A stretch of DNA of 64,000 nucleotides from Roseococcus pinisoli. GTDB lineage: Bacteria > Pseudomonadota > Alphaproteobacteria > Acetobacterales > Acetobacteraceae. The DNA is taken from positions 298,969 through 362,968 of the forward strand of contig NZ_JAHCDA010000003.1 in assembly GCF_018413645.1 (NCBI RefSeq). Direction: 5' to 3'. The notes below the pieces were generated by a model. It made no database searches. It saw nothing but the letters and a program-made list of their open reading frames with translations, and was not told the DNA's origin. Position numbers and translations under genes: made by a program. Each line of letters starts with the position of its first letter. Position 1 is the stretch's first letter. Shown here piece after piece: positions 18,735 to 27,470 of this stretch.

Positions 18735-19673
18735 CTATGTCGACGACGGTTGCCCAGCATCCTCCCGGGAGCGTTCGCGGCGCAGTTGCTGTTCCCGCAG
18801 GAAGATGAAGAGACCCGCGCCGATGATGATGGCGGCTCCCGCCAGGGTCAGCGGCTTGATCAGCTCGTCGAAGAAGACGTAGCCGAAGATCATGCCCCAG
18901 AGGATCAGCGTGTACTGATAGGGCACGACCACGGAGGCCGGGGCCATCCTCAACGACTGGTTCACGCAGAGATTGCCGCCCAGCGAGCCGATGCCGAGAA
19001 AGGCCATGAGGATCAGGTCCAGCACGCCCGGGGGCGTCCAGCCCTGCACCAGCACCAGGGTGCCACCGAAGGTCAGCGCCGCCACGAGCTGCGCCGTCAT
19101 CAGGACGGTCCCCGGCGTGCCGGCCAGCTTGCGCGTGGCGATCAGGAAGCAGGCATAGCTGAAGCTGCCGGCCAGGGCGCAGAGCGCGCCGATGGAGAGG
19201 GAGTCGGGCGAGGGGTGCAGCGCCAGCACCACGCCGCCGAAGCCCACCGCCACGGCCGTCCAGCGGCGCCAGCCCACGCGCTCCTTCAACAGGAAGGGAG
19301 AGAGCGCCGTCACGTAGATGGGGCCGGCCATGTAGTAGGTCATGACCTCCGCCAGGGGCAGCTGCGTGAGGGCCCAGAAGAAGAGGGATGATTCCAGGGT
19401 GGAGAAGACCACGCGCAGCAACTGGAGGCCGGGGCGAGGCGCCTTGAGAAAGGCATAGGGCCCCGCCTGGTGGATAGCCGGCGCCATGGCCGCCAAGCCC
19501 GCGATGCTGCGCACCAGGAGCAATTGCCCGACCGTGTAGCCGCCCACCAACCATTTCCCGAGCGTGTCGTTGACGGCGAAGAGCAGGACGCCGACGAGCA
19601 TCATCATGATGCCGCCCATGGGGCCCGTTGGCAGGGCGATCAGACGCAGTAGAGCGGACAAGACGAACAGCAC
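18735..19673 (-). CDS. EamA/DMT-superfamily transporter
   Basis: The 312-residue product is hydrophobic throughout, with about ten membrane segments in two EamA repeats (GIMMMLVGVLLFAVNDTLGKW begins the first; LSIGALCALAGSFSYACFLI begins the second). This is the drug/metabolite transporter fold, usually an inner-membrane metabolite exporter. The GTG at 19673 is the outer start; an ATG at 19619 would begin just before the first helix and neither has a strong Shine-Dalgarno. A polar, charged tail (QLRRERSREDAG) ends the protein. Substrate is unknown. Confidence 0.85.
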   Translation of the reverse strand: MLFVLSALLRLIALPTGPMGGIMMMLVGVLLFAVNDTLGKWLVGGYTVGQLLLVRSIAGLAAMAPAIHQAGPYAFLKAPRPGLQLLRVVFSTLESSLFFWALTQLPLAEVMTYYMAGPIYVTALSPFLLKERVGWRRWTAVAVGFGGVVLALHPSPDSLSIGALCALAGSFSYACFLIATRKLAGTPGTVLMTAQLVAALTFGGTLVLVQGWTPPGVLDLILMAFLGIGSLGGNLCVNQSLRMAPASVVVPYQYTLILWGMIFGYVFFDELIKPLTLAGAAIIIGAGLFIFLREQQLRRERSREDAGQPSST

Positions 19674-19782
19674 CCTTCGCAGCGCTCTTCGCCCGGAATG
19701 GGCAGCGCGGCGCAGGGATATCGACAGGGTATTCCGCTGGAAAGCCCGCGAAGCGGCATGCCAGCAGCCCGAGGAGCTCAGG

Positions 19783-19817
19783 AGAGAAAGGGCCCCGCTA
19801 CGGGCGCAGCGGAGCCC
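19783..19817 (-). terminator. intrinsic terminator of the GlsB-like gene
   Basis: Just beyond the stop of the minus-strand 83-residue gene, AGCGGAGCCC (19808-19817) pairs with GGGCCCCGCT (19790-19799) as a 10-bp stem with one mismatch and an 8-nt loop. On the minus strand the stem is followed by TTTCTCT. It would insulate this gene from the DMT transporter. Confidence 0.55.
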
Positions 19818-19824
19818 CTGTTGC

Positions 19825-20076
19825 TTAGCGCCTGATCGCTCTGGCGAGACCGATCAGGATGCAGGCGCCGACAAAGCCGGCCACGAGGTAGCCGAGCCAG
19901 CCGCCGAACGAAACACCAAGAAAGCCGAAGATGAAACTGGCGACGGCCGCGCCGATGATGCCGAGGAGGATATTGGCGAATATCCCCGTGTCGCTTTTCA
20001 TGAAGTTGGAGGCGATCCAGCCCGCCAGGCCGCCGATGATGATGGCTGCAATCCAGCCGACGCGTGCGTCTTCCAT
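19825..20076 (-). CDS. GlsB/YeaQ/YmgE-family small membrane protein
   Basis: The 83-residue protein has three predicted membrane helices with the glycine-rich family pattern: GWIAAIIIGGLAGWIAS, GIFANILLGIIGAAVAS and GWLGYLVAGFVGACILIGLARAI. Proteins of this family (transglycosylase-associated, GlsB/YeaQ/YmgE) are induced by general stress, but no biochemical role is established. GGAG precedes the ATG at 20076 and a hairpin terminator follows the stop, so it is probably monocistronic. Confidence 0.9.
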   Translation of the reverse strand: MEDARVGWIAAIIIGGLAGWIASNFMKSDTGIFANILLGIIGAAVASFIFGFLGVSFGGWLGYLVAGFVGACILIGLARAIRR

Positions 20077-20213
20077 AGAAAGTCTCCGGTTAGAGAATCC
20101 TACAAGGCACAGTGTGGCATTAAGTTTGTCGCATCCGGCATAAAAACTTCGCCTGGCGCGGAGCCCATGGGGATCAGCGGCCTCCAGCCGTGGCGACCAG
20201 TGGCTGAGCGGCC

Positions 20214-21113
20214 TCAGCCGCTCAGCAGAAAGTCACGCAGCTGTGTCACATGCGGGTCCCGGCGAACCTCCGGGTTGACCCGGAGCGTGAAGGCCATGGC
20301 GCAGGGCAGGGCCAACGGGGCGAAGAGGCGCACGAGCCGCCCGGCGGCCAGCTCGGCCTCCACCATCGGAGAGCGGCCCAGGGCGATCCCGGCCCCGGCG
20401 ACGGCGGCGCCGATCACCTGGTTGAAGCTGCTGAAGCGCACGATGCGCGCCCCGGCGGTGGGTTGCCCGAGCAGCGCCAGCCACGTCTTCCAGCCCTTCT
20501 CCGGGCTGAGCTTGTGATGCTCTTCCTCGAGCAGGTTCTGCCGCAGCAGCGCGTCCGGATCCCCGGCGAAGCCCAGATGCGGGCTGCAGACCGGAAACAC
20601 GGTCTCTTCGAAGAGCAGCTGGTCCGGGGGCACGATGGCGTCCGGGCGGGCCCGGAGGATGGCCAGGTGAATGCCATGTTCCGCCATGTCGAGCGCCTCC
20701 ACTTCCACGGCGCGCATGTGCCAGGAGACCGAGGGATGCAGCGCGGCGAAGGCGGCCAGCCGCGGTGCGAGCCACAGCGAGGCGAAGGAGCCGTTGGCCG
20801 AGACGACGAGGCTGGAGCGCCGCTGCGCCGCCCGTTCCCGGATCGAGCCGCAGGCCTCCGCGAGGTGGGCCAGGGTGTCCTCCACCGCGATCAGCAGCTC
20901 CTGCCCGGCGGCGGTCGGGACCGTGCGGCTATGGCCGGAGCCGTTGCGGGCGCGGACGAGCAGGGGCGTGCCCAGCTGCTCCTCCAGTTGCCGGATCTGA
21001 TGGCTGACGGCGCTGGTGGTGACGTTCAGTTGCGCGGCGGCGCGCACGAAGCTGCTTTCGCGAGCCACCATGGCGAAAGCGCGAAGGGCCGGCAGGGAGG
21101 GAAGGGCGATCAT
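20214..21113 (-). CDS. LysR-family transcriptional regulator
   Basis: The 299-residue protein has an N-terminal winged helix-turn-helix (LPALRAFAMVARESSFVRAAAQLNVTTSAVSHQIRQLEEQLG) of the GcvA-like subgroup and a C-terminal periplasmic-binding-like effector domain starting near residue 95 (LVVSANGSFASLWLAPRL). LysR regulators often control a divergent neighbour; here that is the fused ABC exporter, 111 bp away, so it is the likely target. The effector is unknown. Confidence 0.9.
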   Translation of the reverse strand: MIALPSLPALRAFAMVARESSFVRAAAQLNVTTSAVSHQIRQLEEQLGTPLLVRARNGSGHSRTVPTAAGQELLIAVEDTLAHLAEACGSIRERAAQRRSSLVVSANGSFASLWLAPRLAAFAALHPSVSWHMRAVEVEALDMAEHGIHLAILRARPDAIVPPDQLLFEETVFPVCSPHLGFAGDPDALLRQNLLEEEHHKLSPEKGWKTWLALLGQPTAGARIVRFSSFNQVIGAAVAGAGIALGRSPMVEAELAAGRLVRLFAPLALPCAMAFTLRVNPEVRRDPHVTQLRDFLLSG

Positions 21114-21224
21114 CGCCGTTCAATATAGCTCAACAGCTGATGAAAATCTTGCGTTTGCCGCGGCCTTCGACCGGGACGATCTTCCGCGGGCCGGAGATAC
21201 GCCGGCCCCCACCGGAGTCCTGAG

Positions 21225-24200
21225 ATGTATTTTGACCTTCGCCTCTGGCGCCTGACCGAGGGCCTGCGTCTGGGTATGCTCGCCGGGGTTCTGCTGGGCC
21301 TGGCGGCGCTGGCGGCGGGCATTGCCCGCTTCGCCTTCCTGGGCATCGCGCTGGCCCGGGTCTTCGAGGGCGAAGGGCTGGCGGGGGCCGCCTGGCCGCT
21401 GACCGGGGCGGTCGTCGCCGTGCTGCTGCGGGGCCTTCTCGACCGGGTGCGGCTGGGCATGGCCCACCACACCGCGGCGCAGGTGCAGACCAAGCTGCGC
21501 GCGGCGCTGTTCGACCGGATCGCGGCCCTCGGGCCGGCCTGGTTCGCTGGTGAGCGCACCGGTGGCGTCATGCTCTCCATGGTCGATGGCGTCGAGCAGC
21601 TGCAGACCTTCTTCGGCCAGTACCTGCCGCAGCTGGCGATCGCGGCGGTGGCTCCGCTGGCGATCTTCCTTTTCATCGGCTGGTGGGATGTGCCGGTGGC
21701 GCTGGTGCTGCTCGTCGCCGCGCTGGCGACGCTGGTCCTGCCGGCGCTCGTGCACAGCTGGGACAAGCGGGCGGCCCTGGCCCGGCAGCGCGAGTTCAAG
21801 GCCTTCGGCTCCGAATTCCTCGATGCGGTGCAGGGCCTGCCGACCTTGCAGGCCTTTGGCCAGAGCGCCAGCTACGGCGCCCGCCTCGCCGAGAAGGCGC
21901 GCGCCCTGTACCGCACCACCTTCAAGGTGCTGGGCCTCTCGGTCCTGACGCGCGGCATCACCGATACGGGCATGGCGCTGGGCGCCGCGATCGCCCTGAT
22001 CCTGGGCGCCCACCGGGTCAGCACGGGCGAGATGAGCCTGGAGGCGCTGCTGGTGGTGCTGATGGCCGGCACCGAGATCTTCCGGCCGCTGCGTGACCTC
22101 CGCTCGGTGCTGCACCAGGGGATGATCGGGCAGTCGGCGGCGTCCGGCGTGCATGCCCTGCTGGACGCGCAGCCGGAGGTGACGCCGGGCGGCGCGGCGC
22201 TCGTCCTGAAGGACCATGCACCTTCCATCGAGTTCGACGGCATCCGCTTCGCCTATCCAGGCGGCCGGCAGCCGGCGCATGACGGCCTGGCCTTCAGCAT
22301 CCAGGGCGGCGAGTGCATCGGCATCGTCGGGCCCAGCGGGGCGGGGAAATCCTCGATCCTGCGGCTGCTGCTGCGGCAGCACGACGCCCAGGGCGGCACG
22401 ATCCGGATCGCGGGCCAGGACCTGCGTGGCATCGACCCCGCCAGCATCGCGGCCCATGTGGCGATCGTGGCCCAGGATGCGACGCTCTTCCATGGGACGA
22501 TCGCGGAGAACCTGAGGCTGGGCCGGCCGGCGGCGACGCAGGAGGAGCTCGAGGCCGCCTGCCGCGCTGCCCATGCCCATGATTTCATCCGCGCACTGCC
22601 GGGCGGCTACGAGGCGATGATCGGCGAGCGCGGCGCGCGGCTCTCCGGCGGTCAGCGCCAGCGCCTCGCCATCGCCCGGGCCCTGCTGCGCGATGCGCCG
22701 ATCCTCATCCTCGACGAGGCGCTTTCGGCGGTGGATGCCGAGAACGAGGCCCTCATCCAGCAGGCGCTGGACCGGCTCATGCAGGGCCGCACCACGCTGA
22801 TCCTGGCCCATCGCCTTTCCAGCGTGATCGGCGCGGACCGCATCCTGGTGCTGGATCGCGGCCGGGTGGCGGAATCCGGCACCCATTCGGAGCTGATGGG
22901 CCAGAACGGGATCTATCGCCAGCTGATGGGCGCCCAGGATGCCGAGCGCGGCACCGTCGCGCCGCATCCCGCCGCCCCGGCCGCCGACCGGCTGGAAGCG
23001 GCGACGGAGGAGGAGGCCGGCGGGCCCGTGCCCATCGAGCTGGCGGCCGAGGCCGCGGCCATCGGCTGGCGCGAGACCCTCTCCAGCCTGGTCCGCTACA
23101 TCCTCCCCTGGCGGCGGATGCTGGCGGCGGTGGTGGCCTTCGGCATCGGCCGCGTCATCGCCTTCATCGGCGTCGGCGTGCTCGGCGCGCTGCTGATCGC
23201 GGCCCTGCGGGAGGGGCAGCCGACGATGGGCCTCGCCATCGCGCTGCTGATCGCGGCCCCGGTCGCCGGCGGGCTGCACTGGCTGGAATCCTGGCTGGCG
23301 CACGACATGGCCTATCGCCTCCTCGCCGAGATGCGCATCGACCTCTTTGCGCGGCTCGACAGGCTGGGGCCGGCCTATCTGATGCGGCGCCGCGCAGGCG
23401 ACCTCGTCTCGCTGGCCACGACGGATGTGGAGACGGTCGAGTATTTCTACGCCCATACGGTGGCGCCCGCCGTGGTCGCGCTGCTCGTGCCGGCGACGGT
23501 GCTGGTGGTGCTGGCGGTCGCCGCCTGGCCGCTCGCCCTCGCGCTGCTGCCCTTCCTGGTCTTTGCCGGTCTGTCGCCCCTGCGTGGACGCGCCCGCATC
23601 GACCGGCTGGGCGCCGAGGCGCGGGGTGCGCTGGGCGAGATCGGGGCGCATGTCACCGAGACCATCCAGGGCCTGGGCGACCTGCTGGCCTTCCAGGCGG
23701 TGGGGCGTCGGCGCGAGGCCTTCCTCGCCCGGATCGCGGCCTATCAGCAGCGCCGGCTCGCCCTGCAGCACGACCAGAGCCGGGCCACCGCGGCGCTCGA
23801 CGTCGCGACCGGCCTGGGCGGGCTCGCGGTCGCGGCCGGCGGCGCCGTGCTGGTTGCCCAGGGGAGCCTGGAGGCGGGGCTGCTGCCGGTGCTGATCCTG
23901 CTGGCCATCGCGGCCTTCCTGCCCGTCTCGGAAATCGCCCAGGTGGGGCGGCAGCTTGCCGATACGATCGCCTCGACGCGCCGCCTGCGGGTGGTCGAGC
24001 GCGAGCAGCCGGCCACCACCGATGGCCATCTGGAACCCCTGGCGCCGGTGGGTGGCTCGACGGTCGGCTTCGAGGGCGTCGACTTCACCTACCCCAACCG
24101 CGCCCGCCCGGCGCTGTCGGGACTGGACCTGGCGATCCCCGCCGGGCGCACCGCGGCGTTGGTCGGGCCTTCGGGCGCCGGCAAGTCGACCGTCGCCAGC

Positions 24201-24803
24201 CTTCTGCTGCGCTTCTGGGACCCGCAGGCCGGTCGCGTGCTGCTGGACGGCGTCGACCTGCGCGACCTGACCCTGGACGGGCTGCGCCGCCACGTCGCTC
24301 TGGTCGCGCAGGATACCTATCTGTTCAACGACACGCTGGAGGCGAATATCCGCCTGGCCCGGCCCGAGGCCAGCGCGGCGGAGCTCGCACAGGCCATCGA
24401 GCGCACGGCGCTGCGCGACTTCGTGGCCGCCCTGCCGCAGGGCCTGGCGACGCCGGTCGGCGAGCGGGGCGTGCAGCTCTCGGGCGGTCAGCGCCAGCGG
24501 ATCGCCATCGCCAGGGCCTTCCTCAAGGACGCGCCGGTGCTGATCCTGGACGAGGCGACCTCGCACCTCGACGCCATCAGCGAAGCCCAGGTCCGCAAGG
24601 CGCTGGACACGCTGATGCGGGACCGCACGGTGCTGGTCATCGCCCATCGCCTGTCGACCATCCGCAACGCCGACATCATCCTCGTGATGCAGGCGGGGCG
24701 TCTGGTGGAGGCGGGGAGCCATGGCGAGCTGCTCTCGCGCCAGGCGGTCTATTTCCGGTTGGTATCGCGGCAGATGGAGGCGACGGAGCAGGCGGCGCAG
24801 TAG
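21225..24803 (+). CDS. fused two-module ABC exporter, CydD-CydC-like
   Basis: This 1192-residue protein joins two complete half-transporters. Module 1 has a membrane domain (about 1-320; FFGQYLPQLAIAAVAPLAI resembles CydD), Walker A GPSGAGKSS near 369 and LSGGQ at 473. Module 2 has a membrane domain (about 625-905; resembles CydC), Walker A GPSGAGKST near 981 and LSGGQ at 1085; both have DEA.S Walker B/D-loop segments. In E. coli CydD and CydC are separate proteins exporting cysteine/glutathione to the periplasm for cytochrome assembly. Here both are in one chain. GGAG precedes the ATG. No cydAB lies nearby, so the CydDC role is inference; a multidrug or peptide exporter remains possible. Confidence 0.85.
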   Translation: MYFDLRLWRLTEGLRLGMLAGVLLGLAALAAGIARFAFLGIALARVFEGEGLAGAAWPLTGAVVAVLLRGLLDRVRLGMAHHTAAQVQTKLRAALFDRIAALGPAWFAGERTGGVMLSMVDGVEQLQTFFGQYLPQLAIAAVAPLAIFLFIGWWDVPVALVLLVAALATLVLPALVHSWDKRAALARQREFKAFGSEFLDAVQGLPTLQAFGQSASYGARLAEKARALYRTTFKVLGLSVLTRGITDTGMALGAAIALILGAHRVSTGEMSLEALLVVLMAGTEIFRPLRDLRSVLHQGMIGQSAASGVHALLDAQPEVTPGGAALVLKDHAPSIEFDGIRFAYPGGRQPAHDGLAFSIQGGECIGIVGPSGAGKSSILRLLLRQHDAQGGTIRIAGQDLRGIDPASIAAHVAIVAQDATLFHGTIAENLRLGRPAATQEELEAACRAAHAHDFIRALPGGYEAMIGERGARLSGGQRQRLAIARALLRDAPILILDEALSAVDAENEALIQQALDRLMQGRTTLILAHRLSSVIGADRILVLDRGRVAESGTHSELMGQNGIYRQLMGAQDAERGTVAPHPAAPAADRLEAATEEEAGGPVPIELAAEAAAIGWRETLSSLVRYILPWRRMLAAVVAFGIGRVIAFIGVGVLGALLIAALREGQPTMGLAIALLIAAPVAGGLHWLESWLAHDMAYRLLAEMRIDLFARLDRLGPAYLMRRRAGDLVSLATTDVETVEYFYAHTVAPAVVALLVPATVLVVLAVAAWPLALALLPFLVFAGLSPLRGRARIDRLGAEARGALGEIGAHVTETIQGLGDLLAFQAVGRRREAFLARIAAYQQRRLALQHDQSRATAALDVATGLGGLAVAAGGAVLVAQGSLEAGLLPVLILLAIAAFLPVSEIAQVGRQLADTIASTRRLRVVEREQPATTDGHLEPLAPVGGSTVGFEGVDFTYPNRARPALSGLDLAIPAGRTAALVGPSGAGKSTVASLLLRFWDPQAGRVLLDGVDLRDLTLDGLRRHVALVAQDTYLFNDTLEANIRLARPEASAAELAQAIERTALRDFVAALPQGLATPVGERGVQLSGGQRQRIAIARAFLKDAPVLILDEATSHLDAISEAQVRKALDTLMRDRTVLVIAHRLSTIRNADIILVMQAGRLVEAGSHGELLSRQAVYFRLVSRQMEATEQAAQ

Positions 24804-24827
24804 CGCCGCAGGCCCCGCGCCAACCGG

Positions 24828-26138
24828 CTATTCAATCGTGCGCGCGAGCTCGCGGTTGAGCCACAGCGCCACCAGCGTGCAGACGGCGCCCGACAGCAGG
24901 TAGGCGCCGGCCGAGAGCAGCCCGAAATGGCTGGACAGCAGCAGCGCGGCCAGCGGCGCGAAGCCGGCGCCGAAGAGCCAGGCGAGGTCCGCCGTGAGGG
25001 CGGACCCCGTGTAGCGATGGCGCAGCGAGAAGCTCGAGGACAGCGCGCCGGAAGACTGCCCGAAGGACAGGCCGAGCAGCACGAAGCCGAGCATCATGAA
25101 CACCACCTCGCCGGTCTCGCCCGCATCCAGCAACTGCGGTGCGAAGCCGCTGAAGACGGCGATGGCGGCGGCGGAGAAGCCCAGCAGCGTCCGCCGGCCC
25201 ACGCGATCGGCGATCAATCCCGAGGCCACGATCGCGGCGGTGCCGAGGGCGGCAGCGATGGTCTCGATGACCAGGAAGCGCGAGGGGCCCTCGGTCGTGA
25301 AGAGGAAGACCCAGGAGAGGGGGAAGACCGTGACCATGTGGAACATGGCGAAGCTGGCCAGTGGCGCGAAGGCGCCGGCCGCGATGATGCGCCACTCCGA
25401 ACGCAGCGTCTCGGAGATCGGGGCGGGCTCCAGCGCGCGGTGCTCGAACAGCCGGGCGTATTCCGGTGTCACGACGATGCGCAACCGCGCGAAGAGCGCC
25501 ACCACGTTGATGGCGAAGGCCACGAAGAAGGGATAGCGCCAGCCCCAGTCGAGGAAATCCGCCGCCGAGAGGATCGTCGTGAAATAGGCGAAGAGCAGGC
25601 TGGCCACGATCAGCCCCATCGGCGCGCCGAGCTGGGGGATCATCGCGTACCAGCCGCGGCGACGCTCCGGCGCGTTCAGCGCCAGCAGCGAGGCGAGCCC
25701 GTCCCAGGACCCGCCCAGCGCGACGCCCTGGCCCATGCGGAACAGCGCCAGCAGCAGGGCGGAGGCGTGGCCGATCGTCTCGTAGCCGGGCAGGAAGGCG
25801 ATGGCGGCGGTCGACCCGCCCAGCAGGAACAGCGCGGCGGTAAGCTTGGGACCGCGGCCATAGGCGCGGTCCACGCCCATGAAGATCAGCGTGCCGACCG
25901 GCCGCGCCAGGAAGGCCAGCGCGAAGATCCCGAAGGAGTAGAGCGTGCCGGTCAGCGGATCGACATAGGGGAAGACGACCTTCGGGAAGACCAGGATCGA
26001 GGCGATGGCGTAGACGAAGAAGTCGAAGAACTCCGACGTCCGGCCGATCACCACGCCGATCGCGATCTCGCCCGGGGCGATGCGGTGTTCATGCGCGTCG
26101 TGCTCCGCCGGCTGGGCGGCTACTGGCTGTATGCTCAT
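24828..26138 (-). CDS. MFS transporter, metabolite:H+ symporter type
   Basis: The 436-residue product shows about twelve membrane helices and MFS signatures: IGRTSEFFDFFVYAIASILVFP in helix 1 and IADRVGRRTLLGF in the loop after helix 8. This pattern is typical of the metabolite:H+ symporter family (ProP/KgtP/ShiA-like). The ATG at 26138 (MSIQPVAAQ) has GGAGAG about 9 bp upstream and is preferred over in-frame starts at 26171 and 26204. It is convergent with the ABC exporter (24 bp apart) and divergent from cyoA (145 bp). Substrate is unknown, probably an organic acid or zwitterion. Confidence 0.85.
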   Translation of the reverse strand: MSIQPVAAQPAEHDAHEHRIAPGEIAIGVVIGRTSEFFDFFVYAIASILVFPKVVFPYVDPLTGTLYSFGIFALAFLARPVGTLIFMGVDRAYGRGPKLTAALFLLGGSTAAIAFLPGYETIGHASALLLALFRMGQGVALGGSWDGLASLLALNAPERRRGWYAMIPQLGAPMGLIVASLLFAYFTTILSAADFLDWGWRYPFFVAFAINVVALFARLRIVVTPEYARLFEHRALEPAPISETLRSEWRIIAAGAFAPLASFAMFHMVTVFPLSWVFLFTTEGPSRFLVIETIAAALGTAAIVASGLIADRVGRRTLLGFSAAAIAVFSGFAPQLLDAGETGEVVFMMLGFVLLGLSFGQSSGALSSSFSLRHRYTGSALTADLAWLFGAGFAPLAALLLSSHFGLLSAGAYLLSGAVCTLVALWLNRELARTIE

Positions 26139-26230
26139 CAGGTCGGGCTCTCCGGCGCGCAGCCGTTTCATCGAGGGCAGGGGCGTCCCGCCGCGGATCG
26201 GCAACTTGACCGCCAGCGCGGCCGGAGGGG

Positions 26231-26249
26231 ATTGGACAAAATGTCCTAT
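26231..26249. promoter_or_regulatory. palindrome in the MFS-cyoA intergenic region
   Basis: GGACA (26234-26238) and TGTCC (26242-26246) are a perfect inverted repeat around AAA, and flanking AT...AT extends it to 19 bp with one mismatch. It is AT-rich for the region and sits about 35 bp before the chosen cyoA start. It looks like an operator for a dimeric regulator; which one cannot be told. Confidence 0.5.
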
Positions 26250-26283
26250 GTCTCGCGCGGCGGCCCAGGATTATGGCGAACCC

Positions 26284-27456
26284 ATGATCCCGCTTCACCG
26301 CATGGGCCGGGCCTTGCGCCTGTCCGCCCTCCTGGCCCTGCCGGCGCTGCTCGGCGGCTGCAACCTCGTGGTCCTGTCCCCCTCGGGCGAGGTGGCGCGG
26401 CGCCAGAGCGACCTGGTGATGATCTCCACCGCGCTGATGCTGATCATCATCGTGCCGGTGATGGCGCTCACGATCTTCTTCGCCTGGCGGTACCGGGCCG
26501 CCAACAAGGAAGCGGCCTACGAGCCGGAATGGTCCCATTCCACCGGGCTTGAGCTGGTGATCTGGGCGGCGCCGCTGATCATCATCATCTGCCTGGGCGC
26601 GCTGACCTGGGCCGCCACGCACCTGCTCGATCCCTTCCGCCCGCTGGCGCGCGGGGCGGTGGAGCGGACGGTGGCGGAGGCCGAGCGGCCGCTCGAGGTG
26701 AATGTCGTCGCGCTCGATTGGAAGTGGCTGTTCATCCTGCCGGAATACGGGATCGCGACGGTGAACGACCTGGCGGCGCCGGTGGGCCGGGAGATCCGCT
26801 TCCGGATCTCCGCCTCCTCGGTGATGAACTCCTTCTACATCCCCGCGCTGGCGGGCCAGATCTACGCCATGCCTGGCATGGAGACGAAGCTGCACGCCGT
26901 GATCGATCAGCCGGGCGACTATCGCGGCCTCTCGGCCAACTACAGCGGCGCGGGCTTCTCCGGCATGCGCTTCCGCTTCCGGGGCCTCTCGGCCGAGGAC
27001 TTCCAGGGCTGGGTGTCCGAGGTCCGCGGCAGCGCCCAGGCGCTGGACCGTCCCGGCTACCTCGCGCTGGAACGGCCGAGCGAGAACGTGCCCGCGCGCC
27101 ACTTCTCCCGAGTGGATGCGGACCTCTTCGACGCCATCGTGAACATGTGCGTCGAGCCCGGGAAGATGTGCATGCACGACATGATGTCCATCGATGCGCA
27201 GGGCGGCCTGGGCGTGGCGGGGATCGGGAACGTCCAGCGCCTCGCCTATGACCGTGGCGCGGGCCGCGGGCGCGCCCTGTTCCCGGAGCGGACCGTCGTG
27301 AGCTCCATCTGTACGCTCCCCGGCCCCTCGGCCGAGCGGCCCTGGCGGGAGCCCGTCAATCCCGCGCCGCTGGCCGGGGCCGGGCTGCTGCGGCCGCTCT
27401 CCTCCCGCCTTCTGCCGCTGGCGGCGAGCCGCCCGCCGGCAATCCCTGAATCCTGA
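26284..27456 (+). CDS. cyoA: cytochrome o ubiquinol oxidase subunit II
   Basis: This 390-residue CyoA has a lipoprotein signal with lipobox LLGGC (Cys26), two membrane helices (about 44-66 and 90-112) and a periplasmic COX2-like domain with [20 protein letters not shown]. The CuA ligands of cytochrome c oxidases are absent ([14 protein letters not shown] occupies that place), which marks a quinol oxidase. The C-terminal region after residue 300 is a low-complexity Pro/Leu extension. The ATG at 26284 gives a normal lipoprotein signal; an ATG at 26248 is in frame. It heads cyoABCD-SURF1-regBA. Confidence 0.95.
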   Translation: MIPLHRMGRALRLSALLALPALLGGCNLVVLSPSGEVARRQSDLVMISTALMLIIIVPVMALTIFFAWRYRAANKEAAYEPEWSHSTGLELVIWAAPLIIIICLGALTWAATHLLDPFRPLARGAVERTVAEAERPLEVNVVALDWKWLFILPEYGIATVNDLAAPVGREIRFRISASSVMNSFYIPALAGQIYAMPGMETKLHAVIDQPGDYRGLSANYSGAGFSGMRFRFRGLSAEDFQGWVSEVRGSAQALDRPGYLALERPSENVPARHFSRVDADLFDAIVNMCVEPGKMCMHDMMSIDAQGGLGVAGIGNVQRLAYDRGAGRGRALFPERTVVSSICTLPGPSAERPWREPVNPAPLAGAGLLRPLSSRLLPLAASRPPAIPES

Positions 27457-27470
27457 GCGCCGAGATCGCC

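Noticed and set aside
21120-24722. A 1200-codon open frame antisense to the fused ABC exporter
   Set aside because: Rich in His/Arg/Gln/Asp repeats typical of the complement of high-GC coding DNA; no domain recognised and the plus strand is clearly the real gene.
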